A DNA stretch of 64,000 nt from JANQIO01 sp043585095 (GTDB lineage: Bacteria; Pseudomonadota; Gammaproteobacteria; Pseudomonadales; Halieaceae). Below the pieces are notes generated by a model, which saw nothing but the letters and a program-made list of their open reading frames with translations, did not search any database and was not told the DNA's origin. Every line of letters starts with the position of its first letter. Position 1 is the first letter of the stretch. Both the position numbers and the translations under genes were made by a program. Where the stretch lies: positions 1,488,001 through 1,552,000 of the forward strand of contig CP121321.1 of NCBI GenBank assembly GCA_043585095.1, written 5' to 3'. Positions 18,412-26,547 of the stretch are shown piece after piece.

Positions 18412-18630
18412 TCAGAGCTGCTGTGATGCGAGATGGACCCCCGACACGCCGACAAAGCCATTTACATTGTCTTCATAGCCTTCGCGCCAACCGCATAACC
18501 ACGAGTGGCGGGGCATTTCGGCGACGTGGGGGCAGGTTTCCTGAGCTTTACCGCTTAGTCCCGCGCGGTAGCCTTTTTGAAATGCACGTTCGGTCTTGTC
18601 TCTTTTCTGGCGCCGTTTTTGTCGATTCAT
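18412..18630 (-). CDS. rmf: Ribosome modulation factor
   Basis: This small basic protein binds 70S ribosomes and promotes dimerisation into inactive 100S particles in stationary phase or stress. The 72-residue product starts MNRQKRRQKRDKTERAFQKG and keeps the family hallmarks RAFQKGYRAGLSG, CPH and the Trp pair in SWLCGWREG. Residues 1-55 cover the whole E. coli protein. The last 15 or so residues (NGFVGVSGVHLASQQL) are an extra tail. The ATG at 18630 is chosen because homology starts there and AGAGG lies upstream on the minus strand. It is divergent from rlmL, the same pairing as in Pseudomonas. A longer frame upstream lacks homology. Confidence 0.93.
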   Translation of the reverse strand: MNRQKRRQKRDKTERAFQKGYRAGLSGKAQETCPHVAEMPRHSWLCGWREGYEDNVNGFVGVSGVHLASQQL

Positions 18631-18714
18631 ACGCAGCTTGCCTCTTGGTTGAGTACCGCAGTGATGTGCAGCTCTCAACATACCGAACAGGTCACCGCTT
18701 GGGCCAACAATTAT

Positions 18715-18742
18715 TTGTTATAAGCGCACGAACACTTATAGT
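18715..18742 (+). promoter_or_regulatory. Putative rlmL promoter close to the start codon
   Basis: TTGTTA (18715-18720) and TATAGT (18737-18742) are separated by 16 bp. The -10 element ends eight bases before the rlmL ATG, so transcription would start at about 18749-18751. No Shine-Dalgarno motif is present in GTTCGCATCC before the ATG. This resembles the arrangement at nadK. Confidence 0.45.
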
Positions 18743-18750
18743 TCGCATCC

Positions 18751-20904
18751 ATGAATACGCATGCCTGGTTTGTAAGCTGTCCCCGTGGCCTCGAGGCCCT
18801 ATTGTTGCAGGAGCTCAATGCCCTGGGGGTTCCGGACGCCAGGGAAACGGTTGCAGGCTGCAGCTTCGAAGGCACCTGGGCGGATGCCTATCGGACAGCG
18901 TTGTGGAGTCGCTTGGCCAATCGGGTGCTGGCGGTGCTCGGTGACGTTCCCGTTGCAGCGAATGGCCATCCGGGGCCTGGTCTTGCGGACCTGGATTGGG
19001 GCAGCTGGTTACCAGATGGAGCTAGTTTCATGGTCGATTTTTCGGGTCGCAGTGATGGTGTCCGCAATACCCAATACGGCGCGCAGTTGGTCAAAGATGC
19101 GATTGTGGATTATTGCCGAGACCGGGGGCGAGTGCGCCCTCAGGTAGAGAAAAAGTCACCGGATGTTCGCTTTCAGGCACGGCTGCGCCCACGCTCGCTC
19201 ACGGTGAGCGTTGATATTGTGGGCGCAAGCTTGCATCAACGCGGTTATCGACTTGATGCTGGCCCTGCACCTATTAAAGAAAATCTTGCGGCTGCGCTGC
19301 TACTGCGCGCGGACTGGCCGGGCATTGCCGCGCGGGGTGGCGCTTTCATCGATCCTTTGTGTGGCGCGGGCACCTTGCTGATCGAGGCGGCAATGATGGC
19401 CGCTGATATCGCGCCGGGATTGGGTCGAGAGCGATGGTCCTTTGAGCGCCTGCCGGCCCACAATGCGGCTCAATGGCGCGCCATTGTGAGCGACGCGAAA
19501 AGTCGAGCTGAAAAGGGCCGCAGCGCGCAGCTACCTGAAATCAGGGGCTATGACGCCAGCCCGAGGGCCGTTGAGAAAGCCGAGGCTAATATCCATCGGC
19601 TGGGTCTGGAAGACTTTGTCCGCGTGAGCTGCAAGCCGCTAAAGGCGCTAAAGCAACCAACGCATAAGGTTTTGGGAACCGGTCTGCTGCTCTCTAACCC
19701 GCCCTATGGTGAGCGGCTGGGTGAAGTTGAGGACTTGCGCGAGCTATATCAAACCTGGGGGGATCGCTTTTTATCGGAATTCCCCGGGTGGCGCGGTGGT
19801 TTGCTGACGCCAGAGAAAGAGCTGGGCATGGCAACTGGTTTGCGCAGTCACAAGCGTTACGCGCTGTTCAACGGTGCCTTGCCCTGCACGCTGCTGCTTT
19901 TTGAGAGCGAACCCGGTCAGCGGCTTGTTGAACGCAAGCCTTTAGAAATTGGGCCGCAGGCAACGTTGACGCCGGGTGCGGAAATGTTTGCCAATCGACT
20001 GCGCAAAAATTTGCGCCAGTTGAAGCGTTGGTCTACCCGGGAAGGTCATGTTTGTTACCGTCTATACGACGCAGACATGCCAGAATACGCGGTGGCAATC
20101 GATTCCTACGAGGGGCATCTGCACGTGGCAGAGTATCGGGCGCCAAGCGGCGTTGACGAAGCTGGCGCCGCTAAACGCCGAGAAGAAATCAAGCAAGCTC
20201 TGTGCGCTGTGTTTGAGGTGGAACCTCAGGACGTTGCCTGGAAGCTACGTCAGCGCCAGCGCGGCGCTGGACAGTACCAGCGCCAGGACGCGAGGGGTGA
20301 GTTTTTGACCGTGAGAGAAGGCCAGGCGAAGCTGCGGGTTAACTTGCATGACTACCTGGACACAGGTCTGTTTCTCGATCATCGACCATTGCGGCTTCGG
20401 CTGGCTGAACAAGCAAAGGGTAAAGATTTTCTAAATCTGTTTTGTTATACGGCGGTCGCCAGCGTGCATGCAGGGGTCGCCGGCGCTCGCTCTACCACCA
20501 GCGTCGATCTTTCCAACACCTACCTCGATTGGGCACGGGACAATTTCAAGCTCAATGGCCTAGGCGAAAAGCGCAACAGCCTGGTGCGCGCAGACTGCGT
20601 AGAGTGGCTGGCCCAGTGCCGTGAGCAATACGATCTGATATTGCTGGACCCGCCATCGTTCTCTAACAGTAAGCGCATGGAGGAGGATTTTGATGTGCAG
20701 CGGGACCATCTTGCGCTACTGCGCCAATGTATGAAGCGATTAAGGCCGGAGGGTGAACTCTTCTTTTCCAACAACCTGCGGAGCTTCAAGCTTGCTGCTG
20801 AATTGGAAGCGGAGTTCAGTGTGCGAGATATTAGCCAGCAGACCATTGATGTCGACTTCAAAAGGAACCCGCGTATTCATCGCTGTTGGCACTTCACGCA
20901 TTGA
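18751..20904 (+). CDS. rlmL: Bifunctional 23S rRNA methyltransferase RlmKL
   Basis: The two fused methyltransferases make m2G2445 (RlmL half) and m7G2069 (RlmK half) in 23S rRNA. An N-terminal THUMP domain covers about residues 1-160. The first methyltransferase has FIDPLCGAGTLLIEAAM and the catalytic NPPYGERLG motif with Asn316. The second has FLNLFCYTAVASVHAGVAGA and DPPSF with Asp633. The length of 717 residues fits the fused gammaproteobacterial form. The start MNTHAWFVSCPRGLEALL matches the conserved N-terminus. Divergence from rmf places two ribosome-directed genes on one regulatory region. Confidence 0.96.
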   Translation: MNTHAWFVSCPRGLEALLLQELNALGVPDARETVAGCSFEGTWADAYRTALWSRLANRVLAVLGDVPVAANGHPGPGLADLDWGSWLPDGASFMVDFSGRSDGVRNTQYGAQLVKDAIVDYCRDRGRVRPQVEKKSPDVRFQARLRPRSLTVSVDIVGASLHQRGYRLDAGPAPIKENLAAALLLRADWPGIAARGGAFIDPLCGAGTLLIEAAMMAADIAPGLGRERWSFERLPAHNAAQWRAIVSDAKSRAEKGRSAQLPEIRGYDASPRAVEKAEANIHRLGLEDFVRVSCKPLKALKQPTHKVLGTGLLLSNPPYGERLGEVEDLRELYQTWGDRFLSEFPGWRGGLLTPEKELGMATGLRSHKRYALFNGALPCTLLLFESEPGQRLVERKPLEIGPQATLTPGAEMFANRLRKNLRQLKRWSTREGHVCYRLYDADMPEYAVAIDSYEGHLHVAEYRAPSGVDEAGAAKRREEIKQALCAVFEVEPQDVAWKLRQRQRGAGQYQRQDARGEFLTVREGQAKLRVNLHDYLDTGLFLDHRPLRLRLAEQAKGKDFLNLFCYTAVASVHAGVAGARSTTSVDLSNTYLDWARDNFKLNGLGEKRNSLVRADCVEWLAQCREQYDLILLDPPSFSNSKRMEEDFDVQRDHLALLRQCMKRLRPEGELFFSNNLRSFKLAAELEAEFSVRDISQQTIDVDFKRNPRIHRCWHFTH

Positions 20905-20964
20905 ATAAATTGGTCAACCACGCTGTCTATAGTGAGAGTGTTCACTTACGCTGTGCCAAACTTT

Positions 20965-20973
20965 TTATGCACA
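20965..20973 (+). promoter_or_regulatory. DnaA box (consensus)
   Basis: TTATGCACA matches the consensus TTATNCACA in all nine positions. It lies about 60 bp after the rlmL stop, at the left end of an intergenic region with two further perfect boxes. Confidence 0.55.
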
Positions 20974-21009
20974 TGCGTCGCGCAAAGCCGCGTGGCTAGT
21001 GGATTTGCA

Positions 21010-21053
21010 TTGTGACAAACACATTTCAGACTATAAAAATAACGTAAGTTATT
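21010..21053 (+). promoter_or_regulatory. Putative promoter and inverted repeat before the flavodoxin-like gene
   Basis: TTGTGA (21010-21015) and TATAAA (21032-21037) have a 16-bp spacer. Directly after the -10 element, AATAAC and GTTATT (21038-21053) form a 6-bp inverted repeat across GTAA, placed where transcription would start. An operator is possible. The following 200-base leader would include the DnaA-box palindrome. The surrounding 60 bases are markedly AT-rich. Confidence 0.4.
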
Positions 21054-21156
21054 GATTCTAAAGAAATGCACTATGATGACGCATGCTGTGTAGCGAAGGC
21101 CTGCATGGATATTGCGGTCTGCTGCCGTAACCGGTTTCGACAGACTATCCACTAAG

Positions 21157-21179
21157 TTATCCACAGAATCTGTGGATAA
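21157..21179. promoter_or_regulatory. Perfect 23-bp palindrome made of two inverted DnaA boxes
   Basis: TTATCCACA at 21157-21165 and TGTGGATAA at 21171-21179 are both perfect DnaA boxes in opposite orientation. The symmetry extends to 11-bp arms around a single central A. A weaker relative, CTATCCACT, lies at 21145-21153. The site could bind DnaA to regulate the next gene, titrate DnaA or be part of a replication-related element. Confidence 0.6.
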
Positions 21180-21241
21180 AAGTGGGTAGCTCGGCTTTAT
21201 CTGCGTGACCTCGGTGCATGGCATGTGGTGAAATCCTGCAG

Positions 21242-21700
21242 ATGTCAGCCTCTCTTCTCATCGTTTATCACTCCCAGAGTGGAGCGTCTTTTCAGCTCGC
21301 CTGTGCCGCGCGCAGTGGTGCAATGAAAGAGGAGGGGGGGGCCGTGATATGGCGCCGAGCCTGGGATGCAGGCATGGACGATCTGCAGGCCTGCGGTGGG
21401 ATATTGCTGGTCGCGGCAGAGAATTCGGCAAGCGTCAGTGGTGCTTTAAAGGATTTTCTGGACCGCTGCTTCTATCCAGCCCAGCCTCTGCAGTTGAATC
21501 TACCCTACGGCTTGATCATCAGTGCCGGCAATGATGGCCGCGGCAGCTGCGCCCAGGTAGAGCGCATAGTAAAAGGTTTTCCATTAAAACCCGTCGCGCC
21601 GCCTTTGATTTGCCGAGGCGAACCCAATGAACAACACTGTCGGGAAGCGGAGGACCTTGGACAGGCGCTGGCGGCAGGCATCGCCATGGGCATCTTCTAG
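21242..21700 (+). CDS. Flavodoxin-fold NAD(P)H oxidoreductase-like protein
   Basis: A 152-residue protein beginning MSASLLIVYHSQSGASFQLA. This has the beta-strand plus phosphate-binding loop (HSQSGAS) expected for an FMN-binding flavodoxin-like fold. GGILLVAAENSASVSGALKDFLDR corresponds to the second cofactor loop and PYGLIISAGNDGRGSCAQVE to the third. Substrate and redox partner cannot be inferred. An in-frame ATG at 21218 is possible, but neither start has a strong ribosome site. I prefer 21242 because the fold begins there. It lies 77 bp before a hotdog thioesterase. It is not a recognisable MioC homologue. Confidence 0.75.
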   Translation: MSASLLIVYHSQSGASFQLACAARSGAMKEEGGAVIWRRAWDAGMDDLQACGGILLVAAENSASVSGALKDFLDRCFYPAQPLQLNLPYGLIISAGNDGRGSCAQVERIVKGFPLKPVAPPLICRGEPNEQHCREAEDLGQALAAGIAMGIF

Positions 21701-21777
21701 CTTTTATTGCCGCTTTTTGGTGGGCGTCTCGGCGTCCTCGCGAAGTAAACGTTTGAATTCTTTGATTAAGGAGCACC

Positions 21778-22269
21778 GTGAGCGACCCCATACCAAATGG
21801 ATTTGTAGAGTTAGCCCCCGGATTGGGCTTCACCGACGTGCTGCGCCCACTCTATCGTTCTGAACAAGGAGGCGGTGGGTGCCCAATAATCGGTCTGCTG
21901 GTGCGAGAACACCACACCAATCTGATGAACATCTGCCACGGCGGTGTACTGATGACGTTGGCAGATGTCGGGGCAGCGTGGTCAATCAATCACGCTCGAG
22001 GAGAGATATTACCTGCGCCGACGCTTAACCTGAGCTTTGATTTTATCAACGCGGCGAAGCTTGGCGACTGGCTGCAGGCCAATGTCGAGCACATTGATAT
22101 CAAGCGCCGCGTGGGCTTCGCCAGCGGGGTTATACAGGCGGGCTCGTCGATGATCTGTCGCTTTAGCGGAACGTTTTATCTGCCCGCCCCGGGGCGCTTT
22201 GACGTCAATGCCTCCCGAATGGCAGCCCTGCATGGGGAAGTGCCGACAGCGAAGCAATCGCCAGACTAG
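21778..22269 (+). CDS. PaaI-type hotdog-fold thioesterase
   Basis: A 163-residue protein with the hotdog signature HGGVLMTLADVGAAW, preceded by NLMNICHGG. The central helix and its Asp match the PaaI/YbgC-like acyl-CoA thioesterase family, which hydrolyses acyl-CoA esters in the cytoplasm. LNLSFDFINAAKLGDWLQANVE is the expected beta-sheet with a conserved Asp/Asn. GTG is the start because AAGGAG lies five bases upstream. The specific acyl-CoA is unknown. It converges on the LysR regulator with only nine bases between stops. Confidence 0.88.
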   Translation: MSDPIPNGFVELAPGLGFTDVLRPLYRSEQGGGGCPIIGLLVREHHTNLMNICHGGVLMTLADVGAAWSINHARGEILPAPTLNLSFDFINAAKLGDWLQANVEHIDIKRRVGFASGVIQAGSSMICRFSGTFYLPAPGRFDVNASRMAALHGEVPTAKQSPD

Positions 22270-22278
22270 TGAGACATT

Positions 22279-23166
22279 TTACTCCTGAGCGTTAGCGGGT
22301 ACACCAGTCGGCAATAATGCGATGAATGCAGCGGCTGCATTACTGAGCTGTCGGCTGCTATGGTGGGCCAGTCCCAGGGTGCGGTTCAGCTGTAGTCCGA
22401 TAATTGGCAGTGCACATAGTGGAGCTTGTAGCATGCTGCGCGGGAGTAAGGTCCAGCCCAGCCCCACGCTGGACATCATGCGTATTGTCTCCAGGTAATT
22501 GGTAGACAGGCTGACGTCGAGCTTCAGTCCCCGCTCTTCGAATACCTTGCGCGCTATCTGGCCAGTGAATGTGTTTATTCCGGGGAGAATGGCAGCGTGT
22601 TCTGCTAGCGCCGATAGAGTCGGCGTATCGCTGGCAGTGAGCGGATGCTCTGCTGCGGCCATAAAGTCCAATGGGTCTTCCCATATTGGGCGCATGGTCA
22701 GATTGCTTTCAGCATCGGGAGGCAGCGTGACAATAGCGATCTCAACTCGACCGCGATGCACATCCTCGAGCGCTTGCTCTGAGTCGGTGAAGTCGATGTC
22801 CAGTGACACCTCCGGGAAAGCTTCTTTGTATTGGCGCAGCACCGGAGGCAGGCGGTGCAAGCCAATGTGATGACTTGTGCCCAGTCGCAGAGTGCCACTG
22901 ACGTCGCCGTCAAGGTCGCCAATCGACTGGCGAGCCTGTTCTAAATGGCCAGCTATTGCTCTGGCATGGGGAAGCAGTGCGCGACCTGCTTCAGTTAGCG
23001 TGACGCTGCGCCCGATCCGGTCAAAGAGCGCGCTGCCAAGCTGTGCTTCGAGGCTGGCAATTCGCTTGCTAACAGCAGGTTGGGTGATGTGCATTGCATC
23101 TGCCGCATGGGAGAAAGATCGTAGTTCAGTGACCTGAAGAAATGCGGTTAAAGCGTGAATGTCCAT
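22279..23166 (-). CDS. LysR-family transcriptional regulator, divergent from leuC
   Basis: A 295-residue regulator. The N-terminal winged helix-turn-helix (residues about 3-62) contains FLQVTELRSFSHAADAMHITQPAVSKRIASLEAQLGS-type sequence, typical of LysR. An effector domain from about residue 90 contains LRLGTSHHIGLHRLPPVL and IAIVTLPP. It is divergent from leuCDB-asd across 178 bp and is likely to control that operon, possibly with a leucine-pathway intermediate as ligand. This role is inferred from position. It is not clearly LeuO. The start at 23166 begins the conserved MDIHALTAFLQV. Confidence 0.92.
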   Translation of the reverse strand: MDIHALTAFLQVTELRSFSHAADAMHITQPAVSKRIASLEAQLGSALFDRIGRSVTLTEAGRALLPHARAIAGHLEQARQSIGDLDGDVSGTLRLGTSHHIGLHRLPPVLRQYKEAFPEVSLDIDFTDSEQALEDVHRGRVEIAIVTLPPDAESNLTMRPIWEDPLDFMAAAEHPLTASDTPTLSALAEHAAILPGINTFTGQIARKVFEERGLKLDVSLSTNYLETIRMMSSVGLGWTLLPRSMLQAPLCALPIIGLQLNRTLGLAHHSSRQLSNAAAAFIALLPTGVPANAQE

Positions 23167-23195
23167 TCAGACAGTCTAGCCTGCTTCGCCTTTGA

Positions 23196-23210
23196 ATTCC
23201 AAAATGGAAT
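23196..23210. promoter_or_regulatory. LysR-type operator
   Basis: ATTCCA-AAA-TGGAAT is a perfect interrupted palindrome that satisfies the T-N11-A rule (T at 23197, A at 23209). It lies between the divergent LysR gene and leuC, 30 bp before the regulator's start and about 23 bp upstream of the proposed leuC -35. That is the normal place for the recognition site of a LysR protein. Confidence 0.65.
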
Positions 23211-23232
23211 GTAATAAATAAAAAATATGAAT

Positions 23233-23261
23233 TTGTTTTATTGGTAGCTGGTCGGCATACT
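23233..23261 (+). promoter_or_regulatory. Putative leuC promoter
   Basis: TTGTTT (23233-23238) and CATACT (23256-23261) have a 17-bp spacer. The weak match to consensus suits an activator-dependent promoter served by the upstream operator. I see no leucine-rich leader peptide between here and leuC. Confidence 0.4.
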
Positions 23262-23344
23262 CCGCGCCTCACTACACCGGACCTTTGCAGCGCGTCCCGC
23301 GCGGCCTTGGCCAATGTCCTGAACCCACCAGAGCAGGATCTGTT

Positions 23345-24787
23345 ATGACGGGAAAAACGCTTTACGACAAGTTGTGGGAATCTCATTTAGTTACCCAGCT
23401 GGACGAGGATTCTGCGTTGATTTATATCGATCGCCATTTGCTGCATGAGGTGACCTCGCCCCAGGCCTTTGAGGGCTTGCGGTTAGCGGGCCGGGCCCCG
23501 TGGCGCATAGACGCCAACCTGGCGACCCCGGATCACAATGTGCCCACCACCGATGAAGAGCGCAGCGGTGGTGTGGAGGGCATTCGTGACCCGGTTTCTC
23601 GTCTGCAGGTAAAAACCCTGGACGACAACTGCCGCGCCTATGGCATCACTGAATTTGAAATCAATGACAGCAGGCAAGGCATTGTCCACGTTATCGGACC
23701 GGAGCTGGGCGCAACGCTGCCCGGCATGACCGTGGTATGTGGCGATTCCCACACAGCTACCCATGGTGCACTGGGCGCTATGGCCCAGGGTATAGGCACA
23801 TCAGAGGTTGAACACGTGCTGGCGACCCAGTGTCTCGTGCAGAAGAAGATGAAAAACCTGCTAGTCCGCGTGGATGGCAATCTGCAGCCCGGTGTGTCCG
23901 CCAAAGACGTGGTGCTCGCGGTTATAGGCAAGATCGGCACCGCGGGCGGCACCGGTCATGCGATCGAGTTCGGTGGTGACGTGGTGCGTGCCCTGGGTAT
24001 GGAGGGCCGCATGACGCTTTGCAATATGGCGATAGAGGCGGGTGCACGCATCGGGCTGGTCGCCGTTGATGATGTCACGCTCGACTACGTCAAAGGCAAG
24101 CCGTTTGCGCCGGCTGGAGCGGCCTGGGATGCAGCGGCAGCGGATTGGCGCGACCTGCATTCGGATGCAGACGCCGTTTTTGATCGCGTGGTCGAATTGA
24201 GGGGTGAGGATATCGCTCCACAGGTTACCTGGGGAACTTCACCTGAGATGGTGTTGCCGGTAGGCGCGGCAGTGCCTAACCCTGCGGAGATCGCTGACCC
24301 CGCTGCGAGGCAGTCGGTCACGCGTGCACTGGAGTATATGGGTCTGACCCCAGGCCAGGCGATCACCAGTATACGTCCGGATCGCGTGTTTATCGGGTCC
24401 TGCACTAACAGCCGAATTGAGGACCTGCGTGAGGCAGCCAGCGTGGTGCGTGGCCGCAAAGTTGCTGAGAGCATTAAGCAGGCGTTGGTGGTACCCGGTT
24501 CTGGTGCAGTCAAAGCACAGGCTGAAGCAGAGGGCCTCGATAAGGTGTTTCTTGAGGCGGGCATGGAGTGGCGCGCGCCAGGTTGTTCGATGTGTTTGGC
24601 CATGAATGCGGACAAGTTGGGCGCCGGGGAACACTGCGCGTCGACTTCAAATCGTAACTTTGAAGGTCGGCAAGGTTTTGGCGGGCGCACGCATCTGGTG
24701 AGTCCCGCTATGGCGGCTGCCGCTGCGGTGACCGGACACTTTACAGATGTTCGAGAAATTTCTAAAAACGCTGAGCAGGAGGGGTAA
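23345..24787 (+). CDS. leuC: 3-isopropylmalate dehydratase large subunit
   Basis: With LeuD this enzyme isomerises 2-isopropylmalate to 3-isopropylmalate in leucine synthesis. The 480-residue protein belongs to the aconitase superfamily. Cysteines 353 (GSCTNSR), 414 and 417 (GCSMC) ligate the 4Fe-4S cluster. The start MTGKTLYDKLWESH is conserved and AGGA lies six bases upstream. A TTG further upstream in frame is not supported. It is the first gene of leuC-leuD-leuB-asd. Confidence 0.97.
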   Translation: MTGKTLYDKLWESHLVTQLDEDSALIYIDRHLLHEVTSPQAFEGLRLAGRAPWRIDANLATPDHNVPTTDEERSGGVEGIRDPVSRLQVKTLDDNCRAYGITEFEINDSRQGIVHVIGPELGATLPGMTVVCGDSHTATHGALGAMAQGIGTSEVEHVLATQCLVQKKMKNLLVRVDGNLQPGVSAKDVVLAVIGKIGTAGGTGHAIEFGGDVVRALGMEGRMTLCNMAIEAGARIGLVAVDDVTLDYVKGKPFAPAGAAWDAAAADWRDLHSDADAVFDRVVELRGEDIAPQVTWGTSPEMVLPVGAAVPNPAEIADPAARQSVTRALEYMGLTPGQAITSIRPDRVFIGSCTNSRIEDLREAASVVRGRKVAESIKQALVVPGSGAVKAQAEAEGLDKVFLEAGMEWRAPGCSMCLAMNADKLGAGEHCASTSNRNFEGRQGFGGRTHLVSPAMAAAAAVTGHFTDVREISKNAEQEG

Positions 24788-24790
24788 TTA

Positions 24791-25447
24791 ATGGAGCCAT
24801 TTACCGTACATGAAGGTTTGGTAGCGCCCATGGATCGGGCCAACGTCGATACAGACATGATTATCCCCAAGCAGTTCCTTAAGTCGATTAAGCGCTCTGG
24901 CTTTGGTCCGAACCTGTTCGATGAGCTGCGCTATCTGGATGAAGGCCAGCCGGGAGAGGACAGCAGTGCGCGTCCGCTCAATCCTGACTTCCCGCTCAAC
25001 TTTGAGCGCTATCAAGGCGCATCGATTTTGCTGGCACGAGAAAATTTCGGCTGCGGGTCGAGTCGGGAGCACGCCCCGTGGGCGCTTGAGGACTATGGTT
25101 TTCGGTGTGTTATCGCCCCCAGCTTCGCTGATATTTTCTACAACAACTGTTTCAAGAACGGCGTGCTGCCTTTGGTGCTATCTGCGGAAATTGTCGATGC
25201 GCTGTTTAAGGCGATGTATGCCAACGAGGGCTACCAGCTCACTGTGGACCTTGAAGCGCAGCACGTCGCCACGCCAGAGGGCGAGACCTATGGCTTTGAA
25301 GTCGATGGCTACCGGCGCTATCGCCTGTTGCACGGGCTGGACGATATCGGACTGACCCTGGAGCACGCAGATGCGATTCGCAGCTATGAAGCACAGGCCA
25401 GGTCGGCTCGTCCCTGGCTGTTCACCGGCACGGCGGGGTGGCAGTAA
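24791..25447 (+). CDS. leuD: 3-isopropylmalate dehydratase small subunit
   Basis: The swivelling domain that completes the LeuC active site. The 218-residue product has VAPMDRANVDTDMIIPKQFL near the start and the hallmark ENFGCGSSREHAPWAL, with the substrate-binding Ser-Arg pair. It starts three bases after leuC with AGGAGGGG just before it, a strong ribosome site. Its stop TAA shares one base with the leuB ATG. Confidence 0.97.
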   Translation: MEPFTVHEGLVAPMDRANVDTDMIIPKQFLKSIKRSGFGPNLFDELRYLDEGQPGEDSSARPLNPDFPLNFERYQGASILLARENFGCGSSREHAPWALEDYGFRCVIAPSFADIFYNNCFKNGVLPLVLSAEIVDALFKAMYANEGYQLTVDLEAQHVATPEGETYGFEVDGYRRYRLLHGLDDIGLTLEHADAIRSYEAQARSARPWLFTGTAGWQ

Positions 25448-26547
25448 TGACACAGCGGATACTACTGCTCCCGGGCGACCATATTGGTCCCGAGGTGACG
25501 GCACAAGCACGCCGTGTTTTGGATGCGGTCGCCGAAACCTATAGCCTGGATCTGGAGTTGACTGAAGGCTTGATTGGCGGGGCGGCCCTGGACGCGGAGG
25601 ACGACCCGCTGCCCGAGACGACTCTGGCGCTGGCGCGTTCGGCGGACGCAATATTGCTGGGTGCGGTAGGTGGGCCCGAGTGGGATCAGGTGGAGCGCGA
25701 CAAGCGCCCCGAGCGCGGTCTGCTGAGGATCCGCTCCGAACTGGGCCTGTTTGGTAACCTGCGCCCCGCAATTCTCTATCCGCAGCTGGCCGACGCGTCA
25801 AGCCTGCGAGCGGAAATTGTCTCCGGCCTGGATTTGTTAATCGTGCGAGAGCTTACCGGCGGTATCTACTTTGGTGAACCGCGCGGTATTCGCACGCTCG
25901 AGTCCGGCGAGCGCCAGGGCTACAACACATACGTTTACAGAGAGTCGGAGATCGAGCGCATCGGTCGTCTGGCGTTCGAATCTGCCCGCAAACGCGATGG
26001 TCGGCTGTGCTCGGTAGATAAGAGCAATGTGCTTGAAGTGACTGTGCTGTGGCGAGAGGTGATGGATAAGCTGGCCGCAGAATATCCGGATGTGGCGCTG
26101 TCGCACATGTATGTGGATAACGCTGCGATGCAGCTCATACGCGACCCCAAGCAATTTGACGTCATGGTTACGGGCAACATGTTCGGCGATATCTTGTCGG
26201 ACGCGGCGGCCATGCTGACCGGCTCCATCGGTATGCTGCCTTCCGCCAGCCTGGATGAGCAAGGCCGGGGCCTGTACGAGCCGTGTCACGGCTCTGCGCC
26301 CGATATCTCCGGGCAGGGCAAAGCTAACCCTCTGGCTGCAATACTGTCAGCGGCGATGATGCTGCGTTACAGCCTTGATGCAGCTGCGGCAGCTGATGCA
26401 ATAGAGCAAGCGGTCAGCACAGTACTCGATCAGGGCCTGCGTACGCCGGATATATTCCGCGGCAATGAAAACCTGGCGGACACCGTGGCCATGGGCGATG
26501 CGGTGGTGAGCACCTTGTTAACACAGACTGCAAAGGAGATCGCGTAA
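25447..26547 (+). CDS. leuB: 3-isopropylmalate dehydrogenase
   Basis: Oxidises and decarboxylates 3-isopropylmalate with NAD, the third leucine-specific step. The 366-residue product starts MTQRILLLPGDHIGPEV and has the family's RSELGLFGNLRPA substrate arginines, the catalytic Tyr in GYNTYVYRESE, and Lys and Asp residues around SVDKSNVLE and VTGNMFGDILSDAA. The adenosine site is GSAPDISGQGKANP. An in-frame GTG nine bases upstream exists, but the ATG that overlaps the leuD stop (TAATG) matches the conserved N-terminus and implies translational coupling. Confidence 0.97.
   Translation: MTQRILLLPGDHIGPEVTAQARRVLDAVAETYSLDLELTEGLIGGAALDAEDDPLPETTLALARSADAILLGAVGGPEWDQVERDKRPERGLLRIRSELGLFGNLRPAILYPQLADASSLRAEIVSGLDLLIVRELTGGIYFGEPRGIRTLESGERQGYNTYVYRESEIERIGRLAFESARKRDGRLCSVDKSNVLEVTVLWREVMDKLAAEYPDVALSHMYVDNAAMQLIRDPKQFDVMVTGNMFGDILSDAAAMLTGSIGMLPSASLDEQGRGLYEPCHGSAPDISGQGKANPLAAILSAAMMLRYSLDAAAAADAIEQAVSTVLDQGLRTPDIFRGNENLADTVAMGDAVVSTLLTQTAKEIA

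Noticed and set aside
18333..18944. Plus-strand open frame of 203 codons over the rmf region
   Set aside because: It covers the conserved rmf gene on the other strand and runs into rlmL out of frame; the sequence is not protein-like.
20905..21241. Calling this region the chromosomal replication origin
   Set aside because: Three perfect boxes are suggestive, but dnaA, dnaN, gyrB, rpmH or gidA are not adjacent and whole-genome skew is not available, so I report it only as a finding.
21242..21700. Naming the flavodoxin-like protein MioC
   Set aside because: It has the general flavodoxin fold pattern but lacks MioC-specific motifs. Only the position beside DnaA boxes is similar.
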